Source of the DNA: Asticcacaulis solisilvae
GTDB taxonomy: Bacteria; Pseudomonadota; Alphaproteobacteria; Caulobacterales; Caulobacteraceae
NCBI RefSeq assembly: GCF_017875235.1
Contig: NZ_JAGGMI010000001.1
Location: 62,001-126,000 of the forward strand
Direction: 5' to 3'
DNA length: 64,000 nucleotides
Made by a program: the position numbers and the translations under genes. Position 1 is the stretch's first letter; each line of letters opens with the position of its first letter. Shown here one piece after another: positions 26,370 to 34,152 of the stretch. Under the pieces are notes generated by a model. It had not been told where the DNA came from. It saw only the letters and a list, made by a program, of their open reading frames with translations, and made no database searches.

Positions 26370-27345
26370 TCTTGAGGGCGACCTTACCCTTGTGCGCGCC
26401 GGAATCCATATAGGCGTGCGCCGCCGCCACATCGCCGAAGTCTAACACCTTGTCGATCACAGGCTTGATCCTGCCTGCTTCGACAAACGGCCAGACCCTT
26501 TCGCGCACGGCTTCGGTCAGCCGCGCCTTTTCATCGCCCGATCGCGGCCGCAACATCGAGCCTGTCAGGATGGCCTGTTTCTGCATGATGCGGCGCAGGT
26601 CTATTGAGACCTCGGCCTGGCGGCTGGTACCGACCTGGACGATACGCCCTTTCGGGTTCAGGCACAGCAGGTTCTTGGGCGCAAAGTCGCCGGCGATGAT
26701 GTCGAGCACCACATCGGCCCCGCCGAATTCTTTCACGGGCCCAACAAAGTCCCCGCCCTCGGTATCGATAACCAGGTCCGCGCCCAGGGATTTGGCAAAC
26801 GTGCATTTGTCCTCGCCGCGCGCCGTGGCGACGACCCGCGCGCCAAACGCCTTGCCCATCTGGACGGTCATGGAGCCGATGCCTGAATTGGCCCCGTGGA
26901 CCAGGACCGTCTCGCCGGCCTTCAGCGCGCCGTGCTCCATCAGGTTGGCATAGACGGTCAGCGCGGTTTCGGGCAGCGCCCCTGCGTCCTGCAAGCTCAA
27001 GCCCTTGGGCACGGGCAGCAGGTGCCGGATATCGACGGCGACATATTCGGCATAGCCGCCGCCATTGACGAGCGCGCAGACCTCATCGCCGACCTTCCAC
27101 GCCGCACCATAGGGGGTAGACGGATGAATTGCCTCGATCGTGCCTGATACCTCGAGCCCCAGTATGATCGATGCCCCAGGCGGTGGCGGATAAAGCCCGC
27201 GCCTTTGCAGGATATCGGGGCGGTTGACCCCGGCGAACCGGGTGCGGACCAGGGCAAAACCTTGTTCCAATTCCGGTTTTGGCACATCGCTGAGTACCAG
27301 ATCGGTCGGATTTTCACCGCTGCCGGTGACGAGGACGGCCTTCAT
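26365..27345 (-). CDS. NAD(P)H quinone oxidoreductase (zinc-less MDR family)
   Basis: A 326-residue medium-chain dehydrogenase/reductase of the quinone oxidoreductase (QOR/PIG3) type. The N-terminal GroES-like domain has FAGVNRPDILQRRGLYPPPPG, characteristic of PIG3-like enzymes, and the nucleotide-binding domain has VHGANSGIGSMTVQMGKA (about residue 148), where the usual AxxGGVG is altered to ANSGIGS. No structural zinc cysteines are seen. The likely reaction is NADPH-dependent reduction of quinones or enones. AAGGAAAA lies before the ATG. It is upstream of, and on the same strand as, the operator-controlled exported protein. Confidence 0.88.
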   Translation of the reverse strand: MKAVLVTGSGENPTDLVLSDVPKPELEQGFALVRTRFAGVNRPDILQRRGLYPPPPGASIILGLEVSGTIEAIHPSTPYGAAWKVGDEVCALVNGGGYAEYVAVDIRHLLPVPKGLSLQDAGALPETALTVYANLMEHGALKAGETVLVHGANSGIGSMTVQMGKAFGARVVATARGEDKCTFAKSLGADLVIDTEGGDFVGPVKEFGGADVVLDIIAGDFAPKNLLCLNPKGRIVQVGTSRQAEVSIDLRRIMQKQAILTGSMLRPRSGDEKARLTEAVRERVWPFVEAGRIKPVIDKVLDFGDVAAAHAYMDSGAHKGKVALKI

Positions 27346-27464
27346 GGTGATTCGTTTTCCTTGCTTTCTTCGCGCAAGAGGCGTTTCATAAGGTTAAGGA
27401 CGAATGGCCGGAACGGGCCGGAATGTCCAGCGTGATTGACGCCTGCCGGGAGAAAGGTCCACTC

Positions 27465-27686
27465 ATGATTGACGACGAACTGCCGATGTCCCTGCAAACA
27501 CCGGCTAAGGGCGCTGCGGCGCTGAGTGGCCTTGCACGCGAGGATCTCGATCCTTACAGCGTCGAGGATCTGGAAGACCGCATCCAGGCCCTCGAAGGCG
27601 AAATCCGCCGCGCGCGCGAAGCCGTCGAACGCAAAAAAAATCGCCGCTCGGCGGCCGACGCTTTATTCTCTTTTAAGGGAAGTTAA
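27465..27686 (+). CDS. DUF1192 small protein
   Basis: A 73-residue protein with the DUF1192 pattern: MIDDELP at the start, a central coiled-coil-like helix (SVEDLEDRIQALEGEIRRAR) and RRSAADALFSF at the end. The start at 27465 fits the family; the frame extends 42 bases upstream. GGGAGAAAGG lies before the ATG. The function is unknown; the family is restricted to alphaproteobacteria. It lies just ahead of rcdA. Confidence 0.8.
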   Translation: MIDDELPMSLQTPAKGAAALSGLAREDLDPYSVEDLEDRIQALEGEIRRAREAVERKKNRRSAADALFSFKGS

Positions 27687-27726
27687 GGATTACTAACCCT
27701 GTCTGGCGCCGCGACCGGCCAATGGG

Positions 27727-27742
27727 TGGCATGGCGGTTGCA
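27727..27742 (+). promoter_or_regulatory. Candidate sigma-54 promoter upstream of rcdA
   Basis: TGGCAT (27727-27732), five bases, TTGCA (27738-27742): correct -24/-12 spacing with one mismatch to TGGCAC-N5-TTGC. It differs by only two bases from the perfect site at the right window edge. An inverted repeat TCCCAT-ggat-ATGGGA lies downstream at 27784-27799. Confidence 0.4.
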
Positions 27743-27857
27743 CGGAAAGTCTGGACAGGTCCGACCGATGACACACCGCCCTTTCCCATGGATATGGGAT
27801 ACGCGGGGTCAGAATGACGACCGCGCCGACACGATTTCAGCATAAGGCTCCTTAAGT

Positions 27858-28382
27858 ATGTCCGACAGTTCCGCCTCGCCCCAGACCTCGCGCACCCACA
27901 TCGTGCGTGACTTTGCCTCCAGCGATCTGTTCGACCGCACGTTCAAGGAAGGCATGGCCCTGGTCGAAGAGACGGCCTCGTACCTCGATGGCGACGGCCG
28001 CCGCGACTCGCGCCTGTTGAGCCGCGAAGACGCCCTGGTCTATGCGGGCGAAAGCATGCGCCTGACGACCCGCCTGATGCAGATCGCCTCGTGGCTTCTG
28101 GTCCAGCGGGCCGTACGCGAAGGCGACATGGAAGCGTCGGACGCCTGCGACGAGAAGTATCGCATTTCGCCCCTGAGCGCAGACGCGACGGAAAACACCA
28201 AGACCCTGCCGGGCGGCCTGCTGAACCTGCTCGACCGCTCGAACCGCCTCTATGAGCGCATCTCGCACATGGATAAGCGCATGTTCATCGACGCCGAGCC
28301 CGAAACCGCGGTCAACCCGGTCATCAGCCAGCTGCAGCGCCTGCAAAGCGCTTTCAGCGCCGACAATATCAATGGTCTCTGA
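27858..28382 (+). CDS. rcdA: RcdA, regulator of CtrA degradation (DUF1465)
   Basis: A 174-residue protein of the DUF1465/RcdA family. In Caulobacter RcdA is an adaptor that, with CpdR and PopA, delivers CtrA to ClpXP at the swarmer-to-stalked transition. Family traits here are the helical bundle with DLFDRTFKEGMALVEETASYL, LTTRLMQIASWLLVQRAV, and the disordered acidic or asparagine-containing tail. Together with cckA and trcR in this window it shows a complete-looking CtrA network. It is followed by its own terminator. Confidence 0.88.
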   Translation: MSDSSASPQTSRTHIVRDFASSDLFDRTFKEGMALVEETASYLDGDGRRDSRLLSREDALVYAGESMRLTTRLMQIASWLLVQRAVREGDMEASDACDEKYRISPLSADATENTKTLPGGLLNLLDRSNRLYERISHMDKRMFIDAEPETAVNPVISQLQRLQSAFSADNINGL

Positions 28383-28409
28383 TCCGGTTCAGAACAGGAT
28401 TCGTGACGT

Positions 28410-28439
28410 AAGGCGCCGGTCGATCCGGCGCCTTTTTTG
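28410..28439 (+). terminator. Rho-independent terminator of rcdA
   Basis: Stem AAGGCGCCGG / CCGGCGCCTT (28410-28419 and 28425-28434) followed by TTTTT. Confidence 0.92.
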
Positions 28440-28529
28440 TTCATGCCCGTTCAGGTAGATGAACGGGGGTTGAAGGGGACCGTCAGACTTCCAACAGCGT
28501 ATATGTGGTTGAATATCTTTGTTCTTTCA

Positions 28530-28648
28530 GGAGGCGGTGTGCGCCAGCCTCCGGTCATAATTCACCGGAGAAGTGCATAGCCCCGTTATGAGAACGCCTT
28601 TGGCACGGCGTTTGAAACCTGAGAGGCGAGCCGTCTCACAACGAGACG
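28530..28648 (+). ncRNA. Structured leader RNA upstream of the XRE regulator (candidate)
   Basis: Four inverted repeats lie in series in the leader: GGAGGC/GCCTCC (28530-28535 with 28547-28552), CTCCGG/CCGGAG (28549-28554 with 28565-28570), AACGCC/GGCGTT (28593-28598 with 28607-28612) and CGTCTC/GAGACG (28632-28637 with 28643-28648). The first two share CTCC and cannot form together, as in a switch. No known riboswitch class was recognised. It could be a cis element or a short RNA. Confidence 0.45.
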
Positions 28649-28681
28649 CCCGCGACACACGAACAAGGGGTTTTAAACACC

Positions 28682-29065
28682 ATGGCCACTGACATCGACC
28701 TGCACCTCGGTAAACGCCTGCGCCGCCGCCGCCGTCTCCTGGGCCTGACCCAGCAGCAGCTGGCGCTCGCCGTCGGCATCCGCTTCCAGCAGATCCAGAA
28801 GTACGAATGCGGCGCGAACCGCATCTCGGCCGCCCGCCTCTTCCAGCTGGCCAAGGCGCTGGAAACCCCGATCAACTATTTCTACGACGGCCTGACCGAC
28901 GACAAGACCGAAGTCGCCGCCGTTCAGAACGAAGGCATCGAAGTGTTTTCGCGCAAGGAAACGCTCGACCTCATCCAGGCCTATTACCGCCTGTCGGAGC
29001 GTCCGCGCCGCCGACTGCTCGACCTCGCCAAGTCGCTGAATGGCGACAATGAGCAGGCCGCCTAA
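28682..29065 (+). CDS. XRE-family transcriptional regulator
   Basis: A 127-residue cytoplasmic regulator. Residues 8-66 form a Cro/C1-type helix-turn-helix (GKRLRRRRRLLGLTQQQLAL, then IQKYECGANRISAARL and LAKALETPINYFYDGL). The remaining part is helical and may mediate dimerisation. The same architecture is common in alphaproteobacteria, with some members controlling cell-cycle, stress or surface functions. AAGGGG lies before the ATG. The leader is unusually long and structured, suggesting post-transcriptional control. Confidence 0.88.
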   Translation: MATDIDLHLGKRLRRRRRLLGLTQQQLALAVGIRFQQIQKYECGANRISAARLFQLAKALETPINYFYDGLTDDKTEVAAVQNEGIEVFSRKETLDLIQAYYRLSERPRRRLLDLAKSLNGDNEQAA

Positions 29066-29158
29066 ACCATAATCGGCATAAGTGCCGGCGGGCTCGCGGG
29101 ATTACCACCGCCGGCGCACGCCACCGATTTCGTATGGACCCGCATGCCCTGAGACGGT

Positions 29159-29983
29159 ATGCGGGTCTCTATGATTTTACAGCCCGACTATGCTCGCCTC
29201 GAAGCCTTCGCGCTCGACCTCGCCGCAGCCGCCGCCAAGGCCGCCCTGCCCCATTTCCGGTTGCTGGGGCTTGGTGAGGACAACAAGCTGGCCCACCTGT
29301 CCAGCTTCGATCCGGTCACCGAGGCCGACAAGGGCGCCGAGCGCGCCATTCGCGCCATGATCAGCCAGCATTTCCCCGATCACGGCATCATCGGCGAGGA
29401 ATATGGCGAGGAAAACACCGGCGCCGACTTCATATGGGTGCTCGATCCCGTCGACGGCACGCGCGCCTTTATCTCGGGCCTGCCTTTGTGGACCACGCTG
29501 ATCGGCCTGCGCTATCTCAGCCGCCCCGTCCTGGGAGTGATCGCCCAGCCGGTGCTGAAAGAGGTTTTCCTCGGCTCGCCGTTGGGGTCAAAACTGATCA
29601 CGCCTCATGGCCGGAAGCCGTTGAGGGTCCGCAACTGCGCCAATCTCAATGAGGCTGTGATCGGCACGACGGATCCCTATCTTTTCCCCGGCATCGAGGG
29701 CGACGCCTATAACGCCCTGCGCAAGGCGACGAAGCTGGCGCGCTATGGCTGCGACGCCTATGCCTTCGCCATGGTGGCGCAAGGGACGATGGATATCGCT
29801 TTGGAGACCGGCCTGAAGCCGTGGGACATCGAAGCCATCATCCCGGTGATCGAAAACGCCGGCGGAGTGGTGACAAACTGGCGCGGGGAGGACGTTCCCG
29901 CCGAAGCCGGACAGGTGATCGCCGCCAGTTCGCGTGTGCTGATCGACCAGGCTCTGACGCATCTGCGCCCGGCGGCAAGTTAA
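29159..29983 (+). CDS. hisN: Histidinol-phosphatase, inositol monophosphatase family (HisN type)
   Basis: A 274-residue Mg-dependent phosphatase. Metal-site motifs are GEEYGEE (about residue 80), WVLDPVDGTRAFISGLPLW (about residue 97) and GLKPWDIEAIIPVIENAGG near the C-terminus. The RAFISGLPLW extension is the pattern seen in HisN histidinol-phosphatases, not in SuhB-type enzymes; a separate suhB is present in this window at 38177. It would perform the penultimate dephosphorylation step of histidine synthesis. The ATG at 29171 is an alternative start. Confidence 0.8.
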   Translation: MRVSMILQPDYARLEAFALDLAAAAAKAALPHFRLLGLGEDNKLAHLSSFDPVTEADKGAERAIRAMISQHFPDHGIIGEEYGEENTGADFIWVLDPVDGTRAFISGLPLWTTLIGLRYLSRPVLGVIAQPVLKEVFLGSPLGSKLITPHGRKPLRVRNCANLNEAVIGTTDPYLFPGIEGDAYNALRKATKLARYGCDAYAFAMVAQGTMDIALETGLKPWDIEAIIPVIENAGGVVTNWRGEDVPAEAGQVIAASSRVLIDQALTHLRPAAS

Positions 29984-29990
29984 GCACGAC

Positions 29991-30194
29991 GCCCCACCAC
30001 CATCTGCTTCGCAGATGGTCCCCCTCCCCAAATCTATTGGATTTGGGGAGGCAGGAAGTACGGCGTCGCGTAAATTGAGCCGTACGAAGGAAGGGACTTC
30101 TGTATCTTCTGCCTCCCCAAATCCAATAGATTTGGGGAGGGGGACCGCACGAGTGAGCCATCGATAGATGGCGAATGAGATGTGGTGGTGGGGC
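29991..30194. repeat. Palindromic doublet, family 1 (about 200 bp)
   Basis: The outer ends GCCCCACCACC and GGTGGTGGGGC pair. Inside each is a hairpin with CCCCAAATC...GATTTGGGG, in opposite orientations at 30026-30052 and 30110-30138, around a centre containing tacggc...gccgta (30059-30086). An ATCTGC-ttc-GCAGAT stem is preserved in the left arm and degraded in the right. It lies between two convergent genes (hisN and the MpaB-like gene). The structure resembles REP doublets (REPINs); no matching transposase is in the window. Confidence 0.88.
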
Positions 30195-30197
30195 CTG

Positions 30198-31124
30198 TCA
30201 CTTGTAGAGATACTCTTCCGGTAATCCCAACCTTAAACACGCCTGCACGGCCGGGCTCGACTTCAGCATCACCTTGTCTGCCAGTCCCGCGGCTTCGCGC
30301 AAGATCGGCCCTTCCCAGGCCCGTAAGCCATATGCGTCCGTCAGCCCAAGTCTTTCCCGCACCCAATCCGGCGTCAGACTGACCGCCGCGCGGACCAGCA
30401 ATGGCTGAAGCGACCGCAAAGCCGGAGGCATCGCCTTCGCCCCATGCATCAGGTCAAGGAACTCAAAGACGATAGGCGAAGCTTCCAACTGATCGCGCAT
30501 GGCGTCGAACTGCCGCTCGCGCTCCGCTTCTGACGCCGGCGCACCAACCGCGCCATAAAGCCTCGCGATCTCCTGGCCCTCGGCGTAGACTTGGTCCAGC
30601 TCCACGCGGCGCAACGGCTTCACATAGGCGCTGTAGGCCGCTGAAAAGCCAAAGGTCGCCGTTGCCTGCACCCAGTCGAGCAGCACTGTGTCGCTCGCGC
30701 GGTAAACCTCCCCCGACGGCAGGGTGCCCGAGACACGGTCATGCATGCGCCGGACACCGGCGATCATCGCTTCCGCCACGCTGCGCGCGCCATAGACGGT
30801 GACCATGGCCGCAACCCCCGTCCGGCGCAGGCGGCCAACAGGATCATGCCGAAAGCTCGAATGCTCCCAGACGCCCGACCGCACGCCGGGTTGCGCAAGT
30901 TCCAGGATAACCGCCGTAATCCCGCCGATGAATAGGCTGACCGGATTCTTGAAAATCCGCCACGACAGCGAGTGCGCCGGCACCAGGGCCGCCTCGCCTG
31001 CCGGCTTGCGGAAATTCACCGCCGGCGCGCCATCGGGCTTCAGAAGGGCCGCATAGGCATCGTCCGCCGCCCGCGTCAGAAGCGCCGGGATTGGCAGGGG
31101 CGATGGCATGAGTGCACTGAGCAT
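30198..31124 (-). CDS. Oxygenase MpaB-family protein (DUF2236)
   Basis: A 308-residue protein of the DUF2236/MpaB family, relatives of the latex-clearing and mycophenolic-acid oxygenases that bind heme b. The stretch WEHSSFRHDPVGRLRRTGV with TVYGAR, and VLLDWVQATATFGFSAAY, are family blocks, and the helices hold His candidates. The substrate is unknown. No ribosome-binding site is evident; the ATG at 31109 is an alternative start. It lies directly next to a palindromic doublet on one side and the lysophospholipase gene on the other. Confidence 0.8.
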   Translation of the reverse strand: MLSALMPSPLPIPALLTRAADDAYAALLKPDGAPAVNFRKPAGEAALVPAHSLSWRIFKNPVSLFIGGITAVILELAQPGVRSGVWEHSSFRHDPVGRLRRTGVAAMVTVYGARSVAEAMIAGVRRMHDRVSGTLPSGEVYRASDTVLLDWVQATATFGFSAAYSAYVKPLRRVELDQVYAEGQEIARLYGAVGAPASEAERERQFDAMRDQLEASPIVFEFLDLMHGAKAMPPALRSLQPLLVRAAVSLTPDWVRERLGLTDAYGLRAWEGPILREAAGLADKVMLKSSPAVQACLRLGLPEEYLYK

Positions 31125-31165
31125 GGCCGCACGCTACCGCAACCGGCCATCAGGATTCAATAAGA

Positions 31166-32293
31166 TCAGGCGCGCTTCTCGGCGTCGTTCGGGGTCAGTC
31201 CCGGCTCCGTCTCGGGCAAGTGCTCGTCGTCGAGCGCCAGGGCATCCGTCGCCGCCATCGCGACCTCGTCCAGCCCTTCGTCCGGGACCTTGGCAGGGCT
31301 CGGCGCCCGCACGGCGCCGCGGGGGGCAACGAAGTCCAGCAGCTTGTCGATCTCGGCGAAAGCTTCGCGACGATACTCCTCGGCCTCTATCAGGATTTCG
31401 TGCTCTGCCCCGGCGATCTCGACATAGGTCGCCTTGCCGAGCTTCTTGGCGAAACCCTTGGACGGCTGCTTGGCGATCAGGTGGTCATCGCCCGAACACA
31501 GGATGGTCACCGGGGTCCTGACCTTCTTGGCGACCTTGTTCTTGTCCTTCAGAATCGTCTCGCCCAGCTTGAGCGCGAAGGACAGCCAGCCCCAGGTGGG
31601 CGAGCCCACCGCCAGGTGCGGACAGGCGAACAGCTGCTCGCGCCAGATATTGTAGCGCGCCGTATCGTGCGTCAGGGCGTCGTTCTCGAAGGTATGCTCG
31701 AACGGGTCGTCGAACAGCTCGGGCACATAGTCGGTGCCGCGGCCGTGATTGACGTGCCAGTTGGTCTGGAAATGCACGGCCCACAGGGCATGCCGGCCAG
31801 TCTTGACGCGCAGCATCGGATTGATGAACAGCGCGCCTTCGATGCGGGCCTCGCCCTTGATCAGGGTGGCCAGGTTGAGCGCCCCGCCCATGGAATGGCC
31901 CAGCATGATCCATGGCTTGGGCGCGCGATCCTCGAATGAATCGAGCAGGCGCTGATAGTCGTCAAGGAATTCATCCGCCGCGCGCGCATGGCACTTCAGC
32001 CGGTCCGGCAGCAGGCGGGCCGACAGACCCTGCCCGCGCCAGTCGTGGACGACGACGCAGACATCGCGCGCCAAAAGATCGCGCACGACTTCATAGTACT
32101 TTTCGATCGGTTCGGAACGGCCGGGACTGATGAAGATGGTGCCCCGCGGACGGCCCGCCGGCTCCCAGTAGCCAAGACGCAGGCGCAGGCCACCGGCGCC
32201 GCGATACCATTCGCCGCTGCCGCCTTCGGGCGCCTGCGACTCGGGGATCGACATAAGGGGGGCACTCTGCGACAGCGCTGCAATCCGGCTCAT
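31166..32293 (-). CDS. Alpha/beta hydrolase (lysophospholipase/monoglyceride lipase type)
   Basis: A 375-residue hydrolase similar to PldB lysophospholipases. The nucleophile elbow GHSMGG lies near residue 129, the acid in CSGDDHLI, and the catalytic His in AGAEHEILIEAEEYR, the usual PldB ending. The C-terminus is an extra acidic tail of about 60 residues with no recognised domain. Its ATG overlaps the stop of the preceding methyltransferase gene (ATGA), so the two form a coupled operon, possibly acting on membrane lipids or their products. Confidence 0.85.
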   Translation of the reverse strand: MSRIAALSQSAPLMSIPESQAPEGGSGEWYRGAGGLRLRLGYWEPAGRPRGTIFISPGRSEPIEKYYEVVRDLLARDVCVVVHDWRGQGLSARLLPDRLKCHARAADEFLDDYQRLLDSFEDRAPKPWIMLGHSMGGALNLATLIKGEARIEGALFINPMLRVKTGRHALWAVHFQTNWHVNHGRGTDYVPELFDDPFEHTFENDALTHDTARYNIWREQLFACPHLAVGSPTWGWLSFALKLGETILKDKNKVAKKVRTPVTILCSGDDHLIAKQPSKGFAKKLGKATYVEIAGAEHEILIEAEEYRREAFAEIDKLLDFVAPRGAVRAPSPAKVPDEGLDEVAMAATDALALDDEHLPETEPGLTPNDAEKRA

Positions 32294-33156
32294 TGCGGTT
32301 TCCTGAACTTCAGCGTCATACGGTCGCTTTCCCCAATCGATTCGTAAAGAGTGCCGTCAAACTCAGGGTTTGGCGGCTGCCCGCGCGGCGACGTCAAACG
32401 TTGCGGAGGTAACGTCCATACTCCATAGGGATGATCCTTGTCATCCTTTGGATTGGCATTGATCTCGCTGGCGGCGTCAAAAGCAAAGCCGGCCTCGAAC
32501 GCCAGTTGCTTGACGAACGGTTCCTGGACATAGCCGTTGGTCGCGCCCGGATCCTGGACATTGCCGATATCGGCGCGGTGCTGTTCAATGGCCAGGAGCC
32601 CGCCCGGCTTCAGCGCGGCGAAAGCATCGGCAAAGGCCTTTTCCGCGATGCCCGCGGCCATCAGGTCGTGCACAACCAACAGCATCAGAACGACGTCGGC
32701 GGTCTCCGCCTCGGTAATGGCCTGACTTTCCGGCCCGAAGGCGCTGAATTCGATTCCGCCGTAGAGCTTCTTGTTGCTGGAAAAACGCTCACGGTACTTT
32801 TCAGTGAGCGTGCCCGTGGCGCTTTGGGCGCCGCCAGTCGACGGAAACAGCGCCGCGATATAACGGCCTTTTCCGCGCGTCAGGTAAGGCCCCAAAATGT
32901 CGGTCATATAGCCGGCGCCCGGCCAGATATCGACCACGACATCGCGTGGCTGGATCTCGAAAAAGTCGATCATCTCAAGCGGATGACGGAAGGGATCACG
33001 CCCCTTGTCCAGGCTGTTGCGCCACCGCCCCGACACCGCCCATTGCGGCGTGCCTTCCTGTTGGGATTCCGGCTTGCGGCCACAGCCCAGCAGACCGGCC
33101 GCCGGCAAGGCGGCGGCCAGACCAAGGCTTAGCTGTCTGCGCGTGATACCGCCCAA
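32290..33156 (-). CDS. Exported SAM-dependent methyltransferase-like protein
   Basis: A 288-residue protein with a class I methyltransferase domain: VVDIWPGAGYMTDILGPYL is motif I, and LKPGGLLAIEQHRAD lies near residue 200. The N-terminus is a twin-arginine signal (TRRQLSLGLAAALPAAG) followed by LLGC, a lipobox, so the product should be a Tat-exported lipoprotein, which is odd for an enzyme using cytoplasmic SAM. The only start in frame is a TTG at 33156. It is coupled to the hydrolase gene by ATGA overlap. Confidence 0.75.
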   Translation of the reverse strand: MGGITRRQLSLGLAAALPAAGLLGCGRKPESQQEGTPQWAVSGRWRNSLDKGRDPFRHPLEMIDFFEIQPRDVVVDIWPGAGYMTDILGPYLTRGKGRYIAALFPSTGGAQSATGTLTEKYRERFSSNKKLYGGIEFSAFGPESQAITEAETADVVLMLLVVHDLMAAGIAEKAFADAFAALKPGGLLAIEQHRADIGNVQDPGATNGYVQEPFVKQLAFEAGFAFDAASEINANPKDDKDHPYGVWTLPPQRLTSPRGQPPNPEFDGTLYESIGESDRMTLKFRKPQ

Positions 33157-33288
33157 TACCCTGCCTGCATTATTTGTTTTCGTTGACGAAAAACGAAAAC
33201 TTCGCCCGGCACGTTAGAGCGCATTCCGAAAAGAGTGAAGCGCTTTTCGGTCGGCTGCCGATCAAAACCGCCCGCGCGGGCAGAATAT

Positions 33289-33774
33289 CTACCCCTCGCC
33301 TTCGATTTCCTTCATCCCGCTCTGGATGTAGTTGGCCTCGCCCATCAGGCGGATCAGGTTCAGCTGCGTTTCGAGGAAGTCGATGTGGTGTTCGGTGTCT
33401 TCCAGGATCTTCCGCAGCAGTTCGCGGCTGACATAGTCCTTCTGGTCGTCGCAGAACTTGACGCCGTCGACCAAGAGGGCATGGCCGCCCGTTTCGACAT
33501 TGAGGTCCGAGGCCAGGGTCTCGGCGACCGTCTCACCGATGCGCAGCTTGTTCAGGTCCTGCAGGTTCGGCAGGCCATCAAGGAACAGGATGCGCTTGAT
33601 AAGCAGGTCGGCGTGCTTCATCTCCTCGATCGATTCTTTGTAGACGATGCGGCCCAGGTGATAGAGGCCCCAGTTTTCCAGCATGCGCGCATGGAGGAAA
33701 TACTGGTTTACCGCCGTCAGCTCATTGGTCAGAACCTTGTTGAGCAGCTTGATGATGTCGGGGTTGCCCTGCAT
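33289..33774 (-). CDS. bfr: Bacterioferritin
   Basis: A 161-residue four-helix bundle subunit of the 24-mer iron store. Ferroxidase ligands E18, E51, H54, E94 and H130 and heme-ligand M52 are all present at the standard numbering. At position 127, usually Glu, the sequence reads T (EDTEHHID), with Glu at 125 and 128, so one bridging ligand may be altered. AGGAGG precedes the ATG at ideal distance. It lies behind bfd and both carry iron-type palindromes upstream. Confidence 0.95.
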   Translation of the reverse strand: MQGNPDIIKLLNKVLTNELTAVNQYFLHARMLENWGLYHLGRIVYKESIEEMKHADLLIKRILFLDGLPNLQDLNKLRIGETVAETLASDLNVETGGHALLVDGVKFCDDQKDYVSRELLRKILEDTEHHIDFLETQLNLIRLMGEANYIQSGMKEIEGEG

Positions 33775-33863
33775 GGCGGCCTCCTGAAAAGAAAATCAGG
33801 GCGACTCATACCGCCGGGGCGCGGGCATGTGAAGCAAAAAATGCTCTATAAAACAAAAACTTA

Positions 33864-33890
33864 TGCGAATGAAAATAGGTTTTATTCGCA
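33864..33890. promoter_or_regulatory. Inverted repeat in the bfd-bfr gap, possible iron-responsive operator
   Basis: TGCGAAT (33864-33870) and ATTCGCA (33884-33890) with AAAA / TTTT inside. It lies 90 bases before bfr and 10 after bfd. It may be a bfr operator or, since a T-rich stretch follows on the minus strand, a terminator for bfd. Confidence 0.45.
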
Positions 33891-33899
33891 AGCGCCAAA

Positions 33900-34085
33900 C
33901 TATTCGGCGGCCATCTTCAAAGCGGCCTGCGCCTCGTCGATCATTTCGCGCATCTCACAGACGCACTTGGCGCACTGCGCCTGACAGCCGGCATGGGCGA
34001 AAATGGCCTTGGGAGTCGATGCACCGCACGCAATGGCCTGATGCACCTGGCGTTCGCGAATAGCGTTACAATTACAGACGTACAC
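33900..34085 (-). CDS. bfd: Bacterioferritin-associated ferredoxin
   Basis: A 61-residue [2Fe-2S] protein. Cysteines at YVCNCNA (C4, C6) and CQAQCAKC further on give the BFD-like fold's C-x-C ... C-x2/3-C ligands. In Pseudomonas Bfd reduces the Bfr core to release iron under starvation. The start is GTG at 34085, with CAGGG six bases before it. Two Fur-like sites lie upstream, consistent with induction when iron is low. Confidence 0.92.
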   Translation of the reverse strand: MYVCNCNAIRERQVHQAIACGASTPKAIFAHAGCQAQCAKCVCEMREMIDEAQAALKMAAE

Positions 34086-34110
34086 GTAAAACCCTGACAG
34101 CCACGAACTT

Positions 34111-34129
34111 GATAATGCGAATGCGTATC
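34111..34129 (-). promoter_or_regulatory. Fur-box-like operator of bfd
   Basis: GATAATGCGAATGCGTATC matches the classical 19-bp Fur consensus at 14 positions and is embedded in TTGATA...TATCAA symmetry. It is 26 bases upstream of the bfd start. Confidence 0.6.
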
Positions 34130-34152
34130 AACTAACACACGCCCGATTCAAA

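Noticed and set aside
27673-27700. CtrA box before rcdA (TTAAGGGAAGTTAAGG)
   Set aside because: Half sites are separated by six bases, not seven, and they overlap the end of the DUF1192 gene.
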